Notes under the pieces: generated by a model | Database searches by the model: none | Told to the model about the DNA's origin: nothing | Seen by the model: only the letters and a program-made list of their open reading frames with translations | Made by a program: the position numbers and the translations under genes | In this document: piece by piece, positions 18,331-26,831 of the stretch | Position numbering within the stretch: position 1 is the first letter of the stretch | Layout of the letters: each line of letters opens with the position of its first letter | Source of the DNA: REEB95 sp050729835 | GTDB lineage: Bacteria; Pseudomonadota; Alphaproteobacteria; ATCC43930; CGMCC-115725 | Reading direction: 5' to 3' | Assembly (NCBI GenBank): GCA_050729835.1 | Contig: JBOHLS010000007.1 | Span: 48,323-112,322, forward strand | DNA length: 64,000 nucleotides

Positions 18331-18849
18331 TTACTTGCCGTCTGCCGGCGGCGGCGCGGCTTGGCTGGATCCGCCGGGCACGGGCAACGCGCACACCCGG
18401 TCGCAATACTGATCGAGATGACCGTGATCGAGGCAGCGAAGGACGCACGCCTCGTTAATCGGCGATGCCGGCGGCTTCACCAACTGTTGCGGCGTCGCTT
18501 GCCCGACGCTCGGCTGCGGCGCCGATTGTTGCGGCGCAGGTTGCGTGACGTTCGATTGCGGGACTGTCGTCGCTGCAGCCGGCGGCACGGCTGGGGGCGC
18601 CGTTGACGACGGAGCGGCCAATGGCGGAGCGGCCTGGACCGCCGGCTGTTGCGCGGGCTGAGCAATGCGGCTGGGCGCCGGCGCCGACGCCGGCGGGACT
18701 CCATTGGTGCAACGGGCCTCACAGGTTTGATCGAGGTTGCCGTGATCGAGGCACCGCAGCACGCAAGCCTCGTTCGTTTGCGCGAAGCCCGGACTGGCGA
18801 GCGCGAAGTAGAATCCCGCCACGAGACTTGCCCGAACGATCCGGCCCAT
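18331..18849 (-). CDS. Small secreted protein with two CX3C-X9-CX3C motifs
   Basis: A 172-aa protein with a signal peptide (to about residue 23, ASPGFAQ). Its two cysteine motifs are nearly identical: NEACVLRCLDHGNLDQTCEARC just after the signal and the matching NEACVLRCLDHGHLDQYCDRVC near the C-terminus. About 90 residues of Pro/Ala/Gln-rich linker separate them. Each motif is C-X3-C-X9-C-X3-C, the spacing of small disulfide alpha-hairpins. The start at 18849 (AAGGA 7 nt upstream) avoids overlap with the tRNA-Phe. No function is recognised. Confidence 0.6.
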   Translation of the reverse strand: MGRIVRASLVAGFYFALASPGFAQTNEACVLRCLDHGNLDQTCEARCTNGVPPASAPAPSRIAQPAQQPAVQAAPPLAAPSSTAPPAVPPAAATTVPQSNVTQPAPQQSAPQPSVGQATPQQLVKPPASPINEACVLRCLDHGHLDQYCDRVCALPVPGGSSQAAPPPADGK

Positions 18850-18936
18850 GGCCCATTCCTTTATCTTGCGTCTCCGCTGCGGCGTCATCGCGGTCTGGCG
18901 CACTGCCCGCCGACGCTCACCCGCGCCCGCGGGCGA

Positions 18937-19012
18937 TGGTGCCCAGGGGCGGAATCGAACCACCGACACCGTGATTTTCAGTCACGTGCTCTACCAACTG
19001 AGCTACCTGGGC
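18937..19012 (-). tRNA. tRNA-Phe (anticodon GAA)
   Basis: Read on the minus strand, a full 76-nt cloverleaf starts GCCCAGGTAGCTCAGTTGG. The anticodon stem-loop is CGTGA-CTGAAAA-TCACG, giving anticodon GAA. The T arm has GGTTCGATTCC and the 3' CCA is encoded at 18937-18939. Confidence 0.97.
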
Positions 19013-19102
19013 GCTTCCCATCGAGCGGCGCGCTTATCGCAGAAATGGCCGTGAGTGTCCAGCCGCCCCGCCGGTTTGCGGCGGCATCCGGGCGCGGCAC
19101 GC

Positions 19103-19321
19103 TCAGCGCTCCTCATCCGCGTCTCCGGCATCGCCGGCACACGCATCGGGCGCCGCGTCGTCGGGCTTTTCGTCGGTCGGCGCGCGATAGCCGCCGCCGA
19201 ACCAGCGGCCGAGATCGACCAGCGCGCAGCGTTCCGAGCAGAACGGCCGATACTTCGTCGCCGCCGGCTTGCCGCAGACGGGACAGGGCCGGACCGGCTT
19301 GGACAGCGGGGCGTCGTCCAT
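19103..19321 (-). CDS. yacG: DNA gyrase inhibitor YacG
   Basis: A 72-aa zinc-ribbon protein with CPVCGKPA and CSERCALVDLGRWF, the YacG signature, and an acidic tail. YacG binds GyrB and inhibits gyrase. It normally sits directly after the maf/RNase E/G-like genes in alphaproteobacteria; here a plus-strand Tad-like block of about 3.7 kb separates it from them. Confidence 0.9.
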   Translation of the reverse strand: MDDAPLSKPVRPCPVCGKPAATKYRPFCSERCALVDLGRWFGGGYRAPTDEKPDDAAPDACAGDAGDADEER

Positions 19322-19484
19322 GACCGAAATTTAAGACCGCCGGGCGCGAAAGTCGAAGGGGTCCGCGCCCCGGAACCCACTTTGGCCGCGATTCCACGAC
19401 TTTTCGACAATTCCGCGCCGGTTCACGTCTCGTTAAGCCGGGCACAATAGGATTTAAACCATCGGCAGCAGCGACACGGCAGCC

Positions 19485-19997
19485 ATGGACAAGCACGGCA
19501 ACCCTCTCGGTTTTGCCCGGCGCATCGGGCGTTTGCACCGGCTTGTCCGCGACACGCACGCCGCCACCGCGATCGAATTCGCCATCCTGGGCTCGACCTT
19601 CATCCTGCTCGTCTGCATGACGCTCGAGCTCGGCCTGGTGCTGTTCACGCAATCGGTCATGGACAACGCGCTGCGCGACGCCGCGCGCCTCATCCGCACC
19701 AACCAGGCCAGCAGCAGCAGCACCTTCGTCAGCGCCGTGTGCAGCGAGGTCGGCACCGTCCTCGTCGCTTCGTGCTCGACCAATCTGCAGTACTACGTGG
19801 CGTCGGCCAGCAGCTTCGGCGCGCTGACCGCCAAGACGAGCGCGCTGCCCGATACCTATACCGCGGGCAGCTCGGCCTCCGACATGCTGGCGCAGATCGC
19901 CTATAAGCGGACGACCCTCATTCCCTGGGCGACCAAATTCCTCGGCAACACCGACCTGCTGATCTCGACCGTCGCCTTCCAGAACGAGCCCTATTGA
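19485..19997 (+). CDS. TadE-like pilus assembly protein
   Basis: A 170-aa protein with a basic N-terminus, then HAATAIEFAILGSTFILLVCMTLEL, the single TadE-type hydrophobic segment with the conserved ExAxxxP/T-like pattern (residues 28-55). The rest is a periplasmic domain with two cysteines near residues 76 and 92. TadE proteins are minor pseudopilins of Tad/Flp secretion systems. The next gene overlaps its stop by one base. Confidence 0.75.
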   Translation: MDKHGNPLGFARRIGRLHRLVRDTHAATAIEFAILGSTFILLVCMTLELGLVLFTQSVMDNALRDAARLIRTNQASSSSTFVSAVCSEVGTVLVASCSTNLQYYVASASSFGALTAKTSALPDTYTAGSSASDMLAQIAYKRTTLIPWATKFLGNTDLLISTVAFQNEPY

Positions 19998-20524
19998 TGC
20001 TGCGGCGCGTGCAACGTCTCCTGACGCATCAGGGCGGCACCGCGCTGATCGAGTTCGCGCTGATCCTGCCGATCATGATCACGCTGTTCATGGGCCTGTT
20101 CGAAGGCACCCGCGTGGTCGCCGCCAGCATGCGCCTGGCCAACGCGGCGCAATCCGTCGCCGACATGATCGCGCAGCAATCGAACATCACCTCGACGACG
20201 ATGACGAATTTCTGCAACGGCGGTCAGCTCTCCATGACGCCGCTTTCCGGCACCTCGCTCCAGATCGCCGTCGCCGAGGTCACCAATTCGGGCTCCACGC
20301 TCACCGTCGACTGGAACGACACCACCTGCAACAGCGCCACGACGATCGCGAACGCGACGACGCTGGCGACCAGCTTGGTTCCCAATGCCAACGACAGCGT
20401 GGTCATCGTCCAGGCGACTTATGCCTATACGTCGCCGATCAGCTATGTGCTGTCGAAAAGCTACACGCTGACCCAGACCGCCTATCAGCGGCCTTACAAC
20501 GTCGGCACGATCACCCACAGCTAG
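19997..20524 (+). CDS. TadE/TadF-like pilus assembly protein
   Basis: A 175-aa protein beginning MLRRVQRLLTHQGGTALIEFALILPIMITLFMG, the classical TadE motif (GTALIEFALILP), one membrane helix and a Thr/Asn/Ser-rich extracytoplasmic domain with two cysteines (FCNGG, TTCNS). It pairs with the preceding gene. It starts at the ATG formed by the TGATG overlap. Confidence 0.75.
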   Translation: MLRRVQRLLTHQGGTALIEFALILPIMITLFMGLFEGTRVVAASMRLANAAQSVADMIAQQSNITSTTMTNFCNGGQLSMTPLSGTSLQIAVAEVTNSGSTLTVDWNDTTCNSATTIANATTLATSLVPNANDSVVIVQATYAYTSPISYVLSKSYTLTQTAYQRPYNVGTITHS

Positions 20525-20527
20525 GCT

Positions 20528-21712
20528 ATGCTCCAACGCACTCTCAGCCGGCTCGCCGGCAACGATCGCGGCACCGTCGCGGTTCTTTTCGGCCTGCTGC
20601 TGATCCCGCTTGCCATCGCGGTCGGCGCCGGCGTCGATTACGGCCGCGCCCTTCAGATCCGCGCGACGCTGCAGAACGCGGTTGACGCCGCGGCGCTGTC
20701 CGGCGCCAGCGCCTATACCAGCCCATCGGCGCAAAGCACCGCGCAAACGCTGGCCCAAAGCTACGTCGCCAAGGGCACCGCCGCGCTGCCGTCGGGCGTG
20801 ACCGTGACGTCGACGACCGTCACGCCCGGCTCGACCGGCAGCGGCAACAATGTCGCCTATACGATGTACGCCAGCGTCACGGTCGCGGTGCCGACGACGT
20901 TCATGTCGTTCTACGAGAACGCGATCAGCGTGACCGCCTCGGCCACCGCAACCAATCCGGTCGTCAACGCGACCTTCGACATGGGCTCGTTCGTCAGCTA
21001 CGCCTGCGACACCAACGAGATCTATTGGTACATTGTGCCGTCCGGCGGCGGCGTACCGGACGCCTCGGCGATGAACCTGCTGTGGTCGAACAACGACGCC
21101 AATCCGACAACCACCGCGACCTTCAGCGTCGCCGCCAGCGCGCAGATCGGCTTCGCCATCAAGAACGTCACCGGCGCGCGGCCCCAATCGCTCGGCGGCT
21201 GCAATTACGGCAACAATATGTACGGCGCGCAGCCCGGCGACACGCAGTGGCTCTATTCGAGCCTGCAGCCGCCCAGCGCGGACTACAACATCGCGCCCGG
21301 CGGCGCGAACACCGGCACGCACGGGGTCTACGAGACCGACCAGGATTGCGCGCTCTATGTCGAGAAAGGCAAATACAAGAACGGCGCCTGGAGCTATTCG
21401 AGCGCGCCGCAAGGCCAGTGCTACACCTCGAACGGCAAGAACGAGAATACCAACACCTACGACGACCAGGACAACATGGACGGGGTCTGCGACGCCTGCG
21501 GCAAGGGGTCGAAAATGTCCAACGTGATGACCAACGCCGCGCCGAGCTGTTCGCAGCTCAACGGCACCAGTTATCAATATAATTGGAACGACATGGGCGG
21601 GACGTTCGATTCCTATAATTACGGCAACGACATGCAGTATGCGTTCTCATGCTCCGGCGGCTCGGGTTCGGGCAACGGCACCGGCACCTCGGGCGTAGTC
21701 TTGACGAACTGA
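20528..21712 (+). CDS. TadG-like protein, copy 1, with unusual Cys-containing C-terminal domain
   Basis: A 394-aa protein. The N-terminal 60 residues match the TadG-like putative membrane segment (GTVAVLFGLLLIPLAIAVGAGVDYGRA, then ATLQNAVDAAALSGA). Classical TadG has a von Willebrand A domain; I do not see its MIDAS motif (DxSxS). Instead residues 150-394 form a Gly/Asn/Tyr-rich domain with regular cysteines (YACDTNEIYWYIVP, GGCNYG, DCALYVEKG, GQCYTS, GVCDACGKG, PSCSQL, FSCSGG) that ends in a Gly/Ser-rich tail. It is about 70 percent similar by eye to the next gene. Confidence 0.7.
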   Translation: MLQRTLSRLAGNDRGTVAVLFGLLLIPLAIAVGAGVDYGRALQIRATLQNAVDAAALSGASAYTSPSAQSTAQTLAQSYVAKGTAALPSGVTVTSTTVTPGSTGSGNNVAYTMYASVTVAVPTTFMSFYENAISVTASATATNPVVNATFDMGSFVSYACDTNEIYWYIVPSGGGVPDASAMNLLWSNNDANPTTTATFSVAASAQIGFAIKNVTGARPQSLGGCNYGNNMYGAQPGDTQWLYSSLQPPSADYNIAPGGANTGTHGVYETDQDCALYVEKGKYKNGAWSYSSAPQGQCYTSNGKNENTNTYDDQDNMDGVCDACGKGSKMSNVMTNAAPSCSQLNGTSYQYNWNDMGGTFDSYNYGNDMQYAFSCSGGSGSGNGTGTSGVVLTN

Positions 21713-21865
21713 GCGCCACCGCGTTGCGCGACCGCGCGGCGTGGCATGTACCGTTATCGGCGCGCTTCACATCCCGTTAACCCGCAGGCAATTAGCTTTA
21801 ACGACTGTTTGATGCCGGACGCGTATCCGCACGCCTGCGGGGGAGTGGACCGAGACAGAAGCCCG

Positions 21866-23056
21866 ATGCTTGTAACGTGGTTACGGCATTTTAACCGCGA
21901 CACCGAAGGCACGGTCGCGGTGCTGTTCGGCGTACTGCTGATCCCGCTGGTGGTTGCCGCCGGCGTGGGTGTCGACTATGGGCGCGCGGCGCTCGTCCGG
22001 GCGACGCTGCAAAGCGCGGTCGATGCCGCGGCGCTCGCCGGCGCCAGCGCCTATACCAGCCCCTCGGCGCAAAGCGCGGCGACGGCGCTGGCCCAGGATT
22101 ACGTCACCAAGAGCACCGCCGCCATGCCGGCAGGCGTCACGGTCACGTCCACGACCGTCACGCCCGGCATCAGCGGCAGCGGCAACAACGTCGCCTATAC
22201 GATGTCGGTGTCGGCCACGCTGTCGGTGCCGTCGCTGTTCATGGCGGTCGTCACCGGACCGATGTCGGTGACGGCATCAGCGAAGGCCCAGAACCCCGTC
22301 GTCACGGCCAGCTTCGATATGGGCGGCTTCATCAGTTATGCCTGCGACACCAACGAGATCTATTGGTACATCGTACCCGCCAACGGCAGCGTGCCGGACG
22401 CCTCGGCGATGAACCTGCTGTGGTCGAACGATACCCAGAACCCGACGACGACCGCGACCTTCGACGTCGCCGCCAGCGCCAAGATCGGCTTCGCCATCAA
22501 GAACGTCACCGGCGCGCGCGACCCTTCGCTGGGCGGCTGCAACTATGGCGACAACGGCTACGGCTCGCACCCCGGCGACGTGCAATGGCTCTACTCCAGC
22601 CTGCAGGCGCCCAGCGCGGACTACAATATCGCGCCGGGCGGCGCGAACACCGGCACGCAAGGGACCTATGAGACCGCCCAGGATTGTGCCCTCGTCGTCG
22701 AACAAGGCACCTATAACTCGAGCAACGGGACCTGGAGCTATGCGAGCGTGCCGCAAGGCAGTTGCTATACCACGTCGGGATTCAGCGAGAACACCAACAC
22801 CTACGACCGCTACGGCAACATGACGGGCGATTGCAGCGGCTGCAGCAGCGGAGCGACGATGGCCACGGAAATGACCAATGCCGCGCCGAGCTGCTCGGAT
22901 CTCGGCGGCAAAAGCTACCAATACGATTGGAACGACATGGGCGGGACGTTCGATTCCTATAATTACGGCAACGACATGCAGTACGATTTTTCCTGCTCGG
23001 GCGGCTCGGGCTCGGGCAACGGCACCAGCACGAGCAGCGTCACGCTGATCAACTAG
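21866..23056 (+). CDS. TadG-like protein, copy 2 (tandem paralogue)
   Basis: A 396-aa tandem duplicate of the previous gene, with the same N-terminal TadG-like helix (GTVAVLFGVLLIPLVVAAGVGVDYGRA) and the same Cys/Gly/Asn-rich C-terminal domain (YACDTNEIYWYIVP, GGCNYGDN, SCYTTSG, DCSGC). The C-terminal 45 residues are almost identical between copies. Start: ATG at 21866 gives the exact paralogue alignment; ATG at 21812 is also open. Its 3' end overlaps the stop of the convergent RNase E/G-like gene by 4 bp. Confidence 0.68.
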   Translation: MLVTWLRHFNRDTEGTVAVLFGVLLIPLVVAAGVGVDYGRAALVRATLQSAVDAAALAGASAYTSPSAQSAATALAQDYVTKSTAAMPAGVTVTSTTVTPGISGSGNNVAYTMSVSATLSVPSLFMAVVTGPMSVTASAKAQNPVVTASFDMGGFISYACDTNEIYWYIVPANGSVPDASAMNLLWSNDTQNPTTTATFDVAASAKIGFAIKNVTGARDPSLGGCNYGDNGYGSHPGDVQWLYSSLQAPSADYNIAPGGANTGTQGTYETAQDCALVVEQGTYNSSNGTWSYASVPQGSCYTTSGFSENTNTYDRYGNMTGDCSGCSSGATMATEMTNAAPSCSDLGGKSYQYDWNDMGGTFDSYNYGNDMQYDFSCSGGSGSGNGTSTSSVTLIN

Positions 23057-23991
23057 CGTCGCGTCTCCGCAATCCACTCCGCCAGCGACGGCGCGCGCCG
23101 CTTGCGCACCAGTTCGACATGGCCGAGCCGCGTCCAGCCGAGCGCCTGGCAATCCGGCACATGGCGCGCCAGCGCCTTTTTGAGCGCCGCGAAGACGCGC
23201 TCGCGCGCCCCTTTTCCCGTCATGCCGACGAAGCCCACCACCATCGGCCCGGCAAGATTGCGCAGCCGGATTTGCCGCGCCAGCGCCCGCGCCGCCTCGA
23301 GATTGACGGCGACGGCCGACGGCACCGTACCGCTGTCGACGTCGATGGCGACGCCGAGCGCCGTCGGCTCGATCAGCACGAACCCGCCGCCAGGCAATGC
23401 CAGGCGCGGCGCCAGAGCCTGCTCGACCGCATCGGCGATGCCGAAGGTTTCGTAGAGCCTCTCGTTGGCGAAGACGAGACCGGCCGCGAGCGCGGGATGG
23501 CTCGCACGCAACCAGTGCCGCAGCGCGGCATAGACAGCGCGGTCGTCGGCCGCGATCGCTGCCGGCGCCGGTTCCAGCCAAGGCGCCACCAGCGCTGCCG
23601 CCGTCGGCAGGGCTGCGTCAAGCCGCAGCGGCAGCTTGGCATCCGCCGGCGGCGCGACCGCGTGGGACAATCGCATGGTCACGCCCGCGGCCTTGTCGGC
23701 GCGCGCGTCCTTGGCGACCTCGACGACCACCGCCTCGCCTTCGCGCAAGGCCTTGAAGCGCGGCTTCGGCGCGACATCCTCGGCGCTCAGGAACGCCGGC
23801 CGTTCGAGACCGATGTCGATCAGCGCCGCCGGCAGCTCGGGCCGCATGCCGACGATGCGGGCAAGCCAAATCTCGCCGACGCGGCTGGGCGCGCCGCCGC
23901 TGGTCGCGCGCAGCTCGACCACCGCATCGTCTTCCTTGAGCGCGGCCCAAAGCTCGCCTGCCGTCGCGGCGATCGCGATTTCGCGCTTCAT
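23053..23991 (-). CDS. Short RNase E/G-family protein with a substituted catalytic site
   Basis: A 312-aa relative of RNase E/G. It has an S1-like N-terminal domain (residues 35-110) and the DNase-I-like core (EPTALGVAIDVDSGTVPSA, NLEAARALARQIRLRNLAGP). RNase G of E. coli is about 490 aa; here the protein stops after the core and has no Zn-link CPxC motif. The first metal-binding Asp is kept (AID, residue 217). The segment that reads IDFIDM in active enzymes is VVGFVGM here (residues 251-257), so the second catalytic Asp is Gly. It may bind RNA without cutting. It overlaps maf by 4 bp. Confidence 0.7.
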   Translation of the reverse strand: MKREIAIAATAGELWAALKEDDAVVELRATSGGAPSRVGEIWLARIVGMRPELPAALIDIGLERPAFLSAEDVAPKPRFKALREGEAVVVEVAKDARADKAAGVTMRLSHAVAPPADAKLPLRLDAALPTAAALVAPWLEPAPAAIAADDRAVYAALRHWLRASHPALAAGLVFANERLYETFGIADAVEQALAPRLALPGGGFVLIEPTALGVAIDVDSGTVPSAVAVNLEAARALARQIRLRNLAGPMVVGFVGMTGKGARERVFAALKKALARHVPDCQALGWTRLGHVELVRKRRAPSLAEWIAETRR

Positions 23992-24584
23992 CGGCCGAAC
24001 CGCGCCGCCGGCGTATAGCCCTGGCCGGCCAGCAAAGCGACGGTTTCATAGAGCGGCAAGCCGACAACGTTGGAATAGGAGCCGACGATGCTACGCACGA
24101 AGCGTGCCGCGACGCCCTGGATCGCATAGCCGCCGGCCTTGTCGCGCCATTCGTCGCCGGCGAGGTAATCCGCAATCTCATCATCCATCAGACGCTTGAA
24201 CAGCACCGCGGTCTCGACGTGGCGGCGCGCGATCCTGCCGGCGGGCGTAAACACGGCGATGCCACCGTGGACGCGATGCCGCCGTCCCGACAGCAACGTC
24301 AGGCACCGTCGCGCTTCCTCTGCGGTTGCGGGCTTGCCGAGGATGCGGCGGCCGCAAGCGACGACGGTGTCGGCGCCGAGCACGAAGGCGCCGGGTTCGC
24401 GCGCGGCGACGGCGCGGGCTTTTTCCTCGGCCAGCCGGAGCGCGTGCGCCGCCGGCGTCTCGTCAGGCCGTGGCGTTTCGTCGACCGCGGCGAGCAGGAC
24501 GCTGTCGGGCTCGATGCCGATCTGCGCCAGCAGCGCCACGCGGCGCGGCGACGCCGACGCCAGCACGAGGCGGGGGCTGGTCAC
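23988..24584 (-). CDS. maf: Maf-family nucleoside triphosphate pyrophosphatase
   Basis: A 198-aa enzyme that hydrolyses non-canonical or modified nucleotides. The Maf signature is complete: LVLASASPRRVALL at residues 6-19, VDETPRPDE, LGADTVVACGRRILGKP and DKAGGYAIQG. The operon order infA, maf, RNase E/G-like, yacG is typical of alphaproteobacteria. It overlaps the downstream gene by ATGA. Confidence 0.93.
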   Translation of the reverse strand: MTSPRLVLASASPRRVALLAQIGIEPDSVLLAAVDETPRPDETPAAHALRLAEEKARAVAAREPGAFVLGADTVVACGRRILGKPATAEEARRCLTLLSGRRHRVHGGIAVFTPAGRIARRHVETAVLFKRLMDDEIADYLAGDEWRDKAGGYAIQGVAARFVRSIVGSYSNVVGLPLYETVALLAGQGYTPAARFGR

Positions 24585-24600
24585 GCGCGCAACGCCACGG

Positions 24601-24819
24601 TTACTTGAAGCGGAAGGTGATCCGGCCCTTGGTCAGGTCGTAGGGCGTCATCTCGACATTGACTCGATCGCCGGCGAGGACGCGGATGCGATTTTTGCGC
24701 ATCTTGCCCGAGGTATGCGCCAGGACGACATGGTCGTTGTCGAGCTTGACCCTGAACATCGCGTTGGGCAGGAGTTCGGTCACCGTTCCGGAGAACTCGA
24801 TCAGCTCTTCTTTCGGCAT
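24601..24819 (-). CDS. infA: Translation initiation factor IF-1
   Basis: A 72-aa S1/OB-fold protein with the invariant IF-1 pattern: VTELLPNAMFRVKLDNDHVVLAH, GKMRKNRIRVLAGDRV and PYDLTKGRITFRFK. It binds the ribosomal A site during initiation. It is first in the maf operon and is separated from UPF0262 by a palindromic repeat. Confidence 0.97.
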   Translation of the reverse strand: MPKEELIEFSGTVTELLPNAMFRVKLDNDHVVLAHTSGKMRKNRIRVLAGDRVNVEMTPYDLTKGRITFRFK

Positions 24820-24919
24820 TCCCTGACTGCCGTTTAAGAGGCCTCAAACATCGTTTAGGCGTTTCGCTCCGGTCAAGCCCTTTTGGAACGCGCATTGCCG
24901 CCTCGCCCCAACCCAGTTT

Positions 24920-25018
24920 CGTCATTGCGAGCCGCAGGCGAAGCAATCCAGCGCCGGCGTGACGCGGTGTGATCCTGGATTGCTTCCGCCCGCGCTGCGC
25001 GCAGCGTCGCAATGACGG
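24920..25018. repeat. REP-like palindromic element, copy 1
   Basis: The left end CGTCATTGCGAGCCGC...AAGCAATCCAG mirrors the right end CTGGATTGCTT...CGTCGCAATGACGG. Such CGTCATTGCGAG / CAATGACG elements are dispersed, probably RAYT-mobilised repeats in alphaproteobacteria. A second, decayed copy is at 29384-29471. No gene is present in 24820-25032. Confidence 0.8.
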
Positions 25019-25032
25019 GAAAGCGGCGCGTC

Positions 25033-25506
25033 TCACCGGATGTGCAGCACGCAGAGCAGCGTGAACAGCCGCCGCGCGGTGTCGAAATCGATCTCGACCT
25101 CGTCGGCGAGGTTGTCGCGCAGCAGCTGCGAGCCTTCGTTGTGCAGGCTGCGCCGGCCCATGTCGATGGCCTCGATGCGCGACGGGTCGGCGGTCTTGAC
25201 CGCGCTGAAATAGCTCTCGCAGACCAGAAAGTAATCCTTGACCAATCCGCGGAACGGCGCGAGTGACAAGGTGAAGCGCTCGAGCGGCCGATCGGCGGCG
25301 TCGCGCAGATCGAGCACCAGCCGCTCCTCGGCGATGCCGAGATGCAGGTTGAACGGGCCGGCGACGCCGGATTTCGGCGCGAAGGTGTTTTGCTCGAGCA
25401 GATCGGCGATGGCCACGGCGCGCTCGTGCTCAACGTCGCCCTTGCGGCGGATGACGGTCTTCTCGTCGAGCGTGACCTGGGCGATGCGGTGCGGCGATGC
25501 GCTCAT
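25033..25506 (-). CDS. UPF0262 family protein
   Basis: A 157-aa protein of unknown function conserved in alphaproteobacteria next to hisD, as here. Recognisable segments are IAQVTLDEKTVIRRKGDVEHERAVA, FNLHLGIAEERLVLDLRD and ITPFRGLVKDYFLVCESYF-like text. A much longer overlapping frame to 26595 is a hisD shadow. Confidence 0.85.
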   Translation of the reverse strand: MSASPHRIAQVTLDEKTVIRRKGDVEHERAVAIADLLEQNTFAPKSGVAGPFNLHLGIAEERLVLDLRDAADRPLERFTLSLAPFRGLVKDYFLVCESYFSAVKTADPSRIEAIDMGRRSLHNEGSQLLRDNLADEVEIDFDTARRLFTLLCVLHIR

Positions 25507-25526
25507 ACCAGCCGGGCTTTCGATCG

Positions 25527-26831
25527 TCACGCGCCGCGCGGCAGGTTGAGCCGGACGGCGATCGACAGGGCGTGCGCGTCGAGCCCTTCGGCCCTGGCGA
25601 GCGTCGCCGCCGCCGGCCCGATGGCGTTGAGACTCGCGGCGTCGCAGCGCACCAGCGACGTGCGCTTCATGAAATCGAGCACCGACAGGCCCGACGAGAA
25701 GCGCGCGCTGCGCGCCGTCGGCAGGACGTGATTGGGGCCGGCGACGTAATCGCCGATCGCCTCGGGCGTGTGGCGGCCGAGGAAGATCGCGCCGGCGTTG
25801 CGGATGTCGGCGGCCAGCGCCACCGCGTCGTCGACCGCGATCTCGAGATGCTCGGGCGCCAGACGATTGACCAGGTCGGCCGCCTCGTCCCAGCGCCGGA
25901 TGACGACGATGGCGCCGAAGCGCTGCCAGCTTTCGCCGGCGATGGCGCGGCGCGGCAGCGTTTTGAGCGTGGCTTCGACCGCGCCCGCGACGGCGTCGGC
26001 GAAGCCCGCGTCGTCGGTGATCAGGATGGCCTGCGCCGCCGTATCGTGCTCGGCCTGGGACAGCAGATCGGCGGCGATCCAGGCCGGATCGTTCTTGGCG
26101 TCGGCCAGCACCAGAATCTCGGACGGGCCGGCGATCATGTCGATGCCGACCAGGCCGTAGACCCGGCGCTTGGCGGCAGCGACATAGGCGTTGCCCGGCC
26201 CGACGACCTTGTCGACCGGCGCGATGGTGGCGGTGCCATAGGTCAGCGCGCCGATCGCCTGGGCGCCGCCGACGCGATAGATCTCGCCGACGCCGGCGAA
26301 CTCGGCCGCCGCCAGCACCAGCGGGTTGAGCGCGCCTTCGGGCGCCGGCACCGCCATGGCAACGCGCGGCACACCGGCGACCTTGGCTGGCAGCGCGTTC
26401 ATCAGCACCGACGACGGATAGGCGGCGCTGCCGCCGGGCACATAGATGCCGACGGCGCCGATGGGCCGCCAGCGCGCGCCGAGCCGCACGCCGGCGGGAT
26501 CGGTATAGTCGAGATCCTGCGGCACCTGCTTGCGGTGATAAGCCTCGATGCGTGTCGCCGCAAGGCTCAACGCCTCGATCGTCTCGGGCGCGCATTTGGC
26601 CTTGGCGGCGGCGATCTCGGCAGCGGTCACGCGCAAAGTCGCGGCGGTCAGCGTGAGCTTGTCGAGCCGGCGCGTGTGCTCGATCACGGCGGCGTCGCCG
26701 CGCACCTTGACGTCGTCGAGGATCGCCGCCACCGCCGCGTCAACGTCAGCCGCCAGCTCGCGCTTCAGGTCGAGCAGCGCGGCGAAATCCTTGGCGAAGC
26801 CGCGCGCCGCGTTGTCGAGCCTAAGCGGCAC
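25527..26831 (-). CDS. hisD: Histidinol dehydrogenase
   Basis: A 434-aa enzyme performing the last two steps of histidine synthesis, histidinol to histidine, with NAD and zinc. Family markers include GIYVPGGSAAYPSSVLMNALPAKVAGV, AGPSEILVLADA, WIAADLLSQAEHD and APEHLEI; catalytic Glu/His lie in the last group region. It starts with GTG at 26831 and overlaps hisG by 11 bp. Confidence 0.97.
   Translation of the reverse strand: MPLRLDNAARGFAKDFAALLDLKRELAADVDAAVAAILDDVKVRGDAAVIEHTRRLDKLTLTAATLRVTAAEIAAAKAKCAPETIEALSLAATRIEAYHRKQVPQDLDYTDPAGVRLGARWRPIGAVGIYVPGGSAAYPSSVLMNALPAKVAGVPRVAMAVPAPEGALNPLVLAAAEFAGVGEIYRVGGAQAIGALTYGTATIAPVDKVVGPGNAYVAAAKRRVYGLVGIDMIAGPSEILVLADAKNDPAWIAADLLSQAEHDTAAQAILITDDAGFADAVAGAVEATLKTLPRRAIAGESWQRFGAIVVIRRWDEAADLVNRLAPEHLEIAVDDAVALAADIRNAGAIFLGRHTPEAIGDYVAGPNHVLPTARSARFSSGLSVLDFMKRTSLVRCDAASLNAIGPAAATLARAEGLDAHALSIAVRLNLPRGA

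Noticed and set aside
25033..26595. A 520-aa open frame covering UPF0262 and hisD
   Set aside because: Only its last 157 codons match a family; the rest is Arg/Ala-rich shadow of hisD in another frame.
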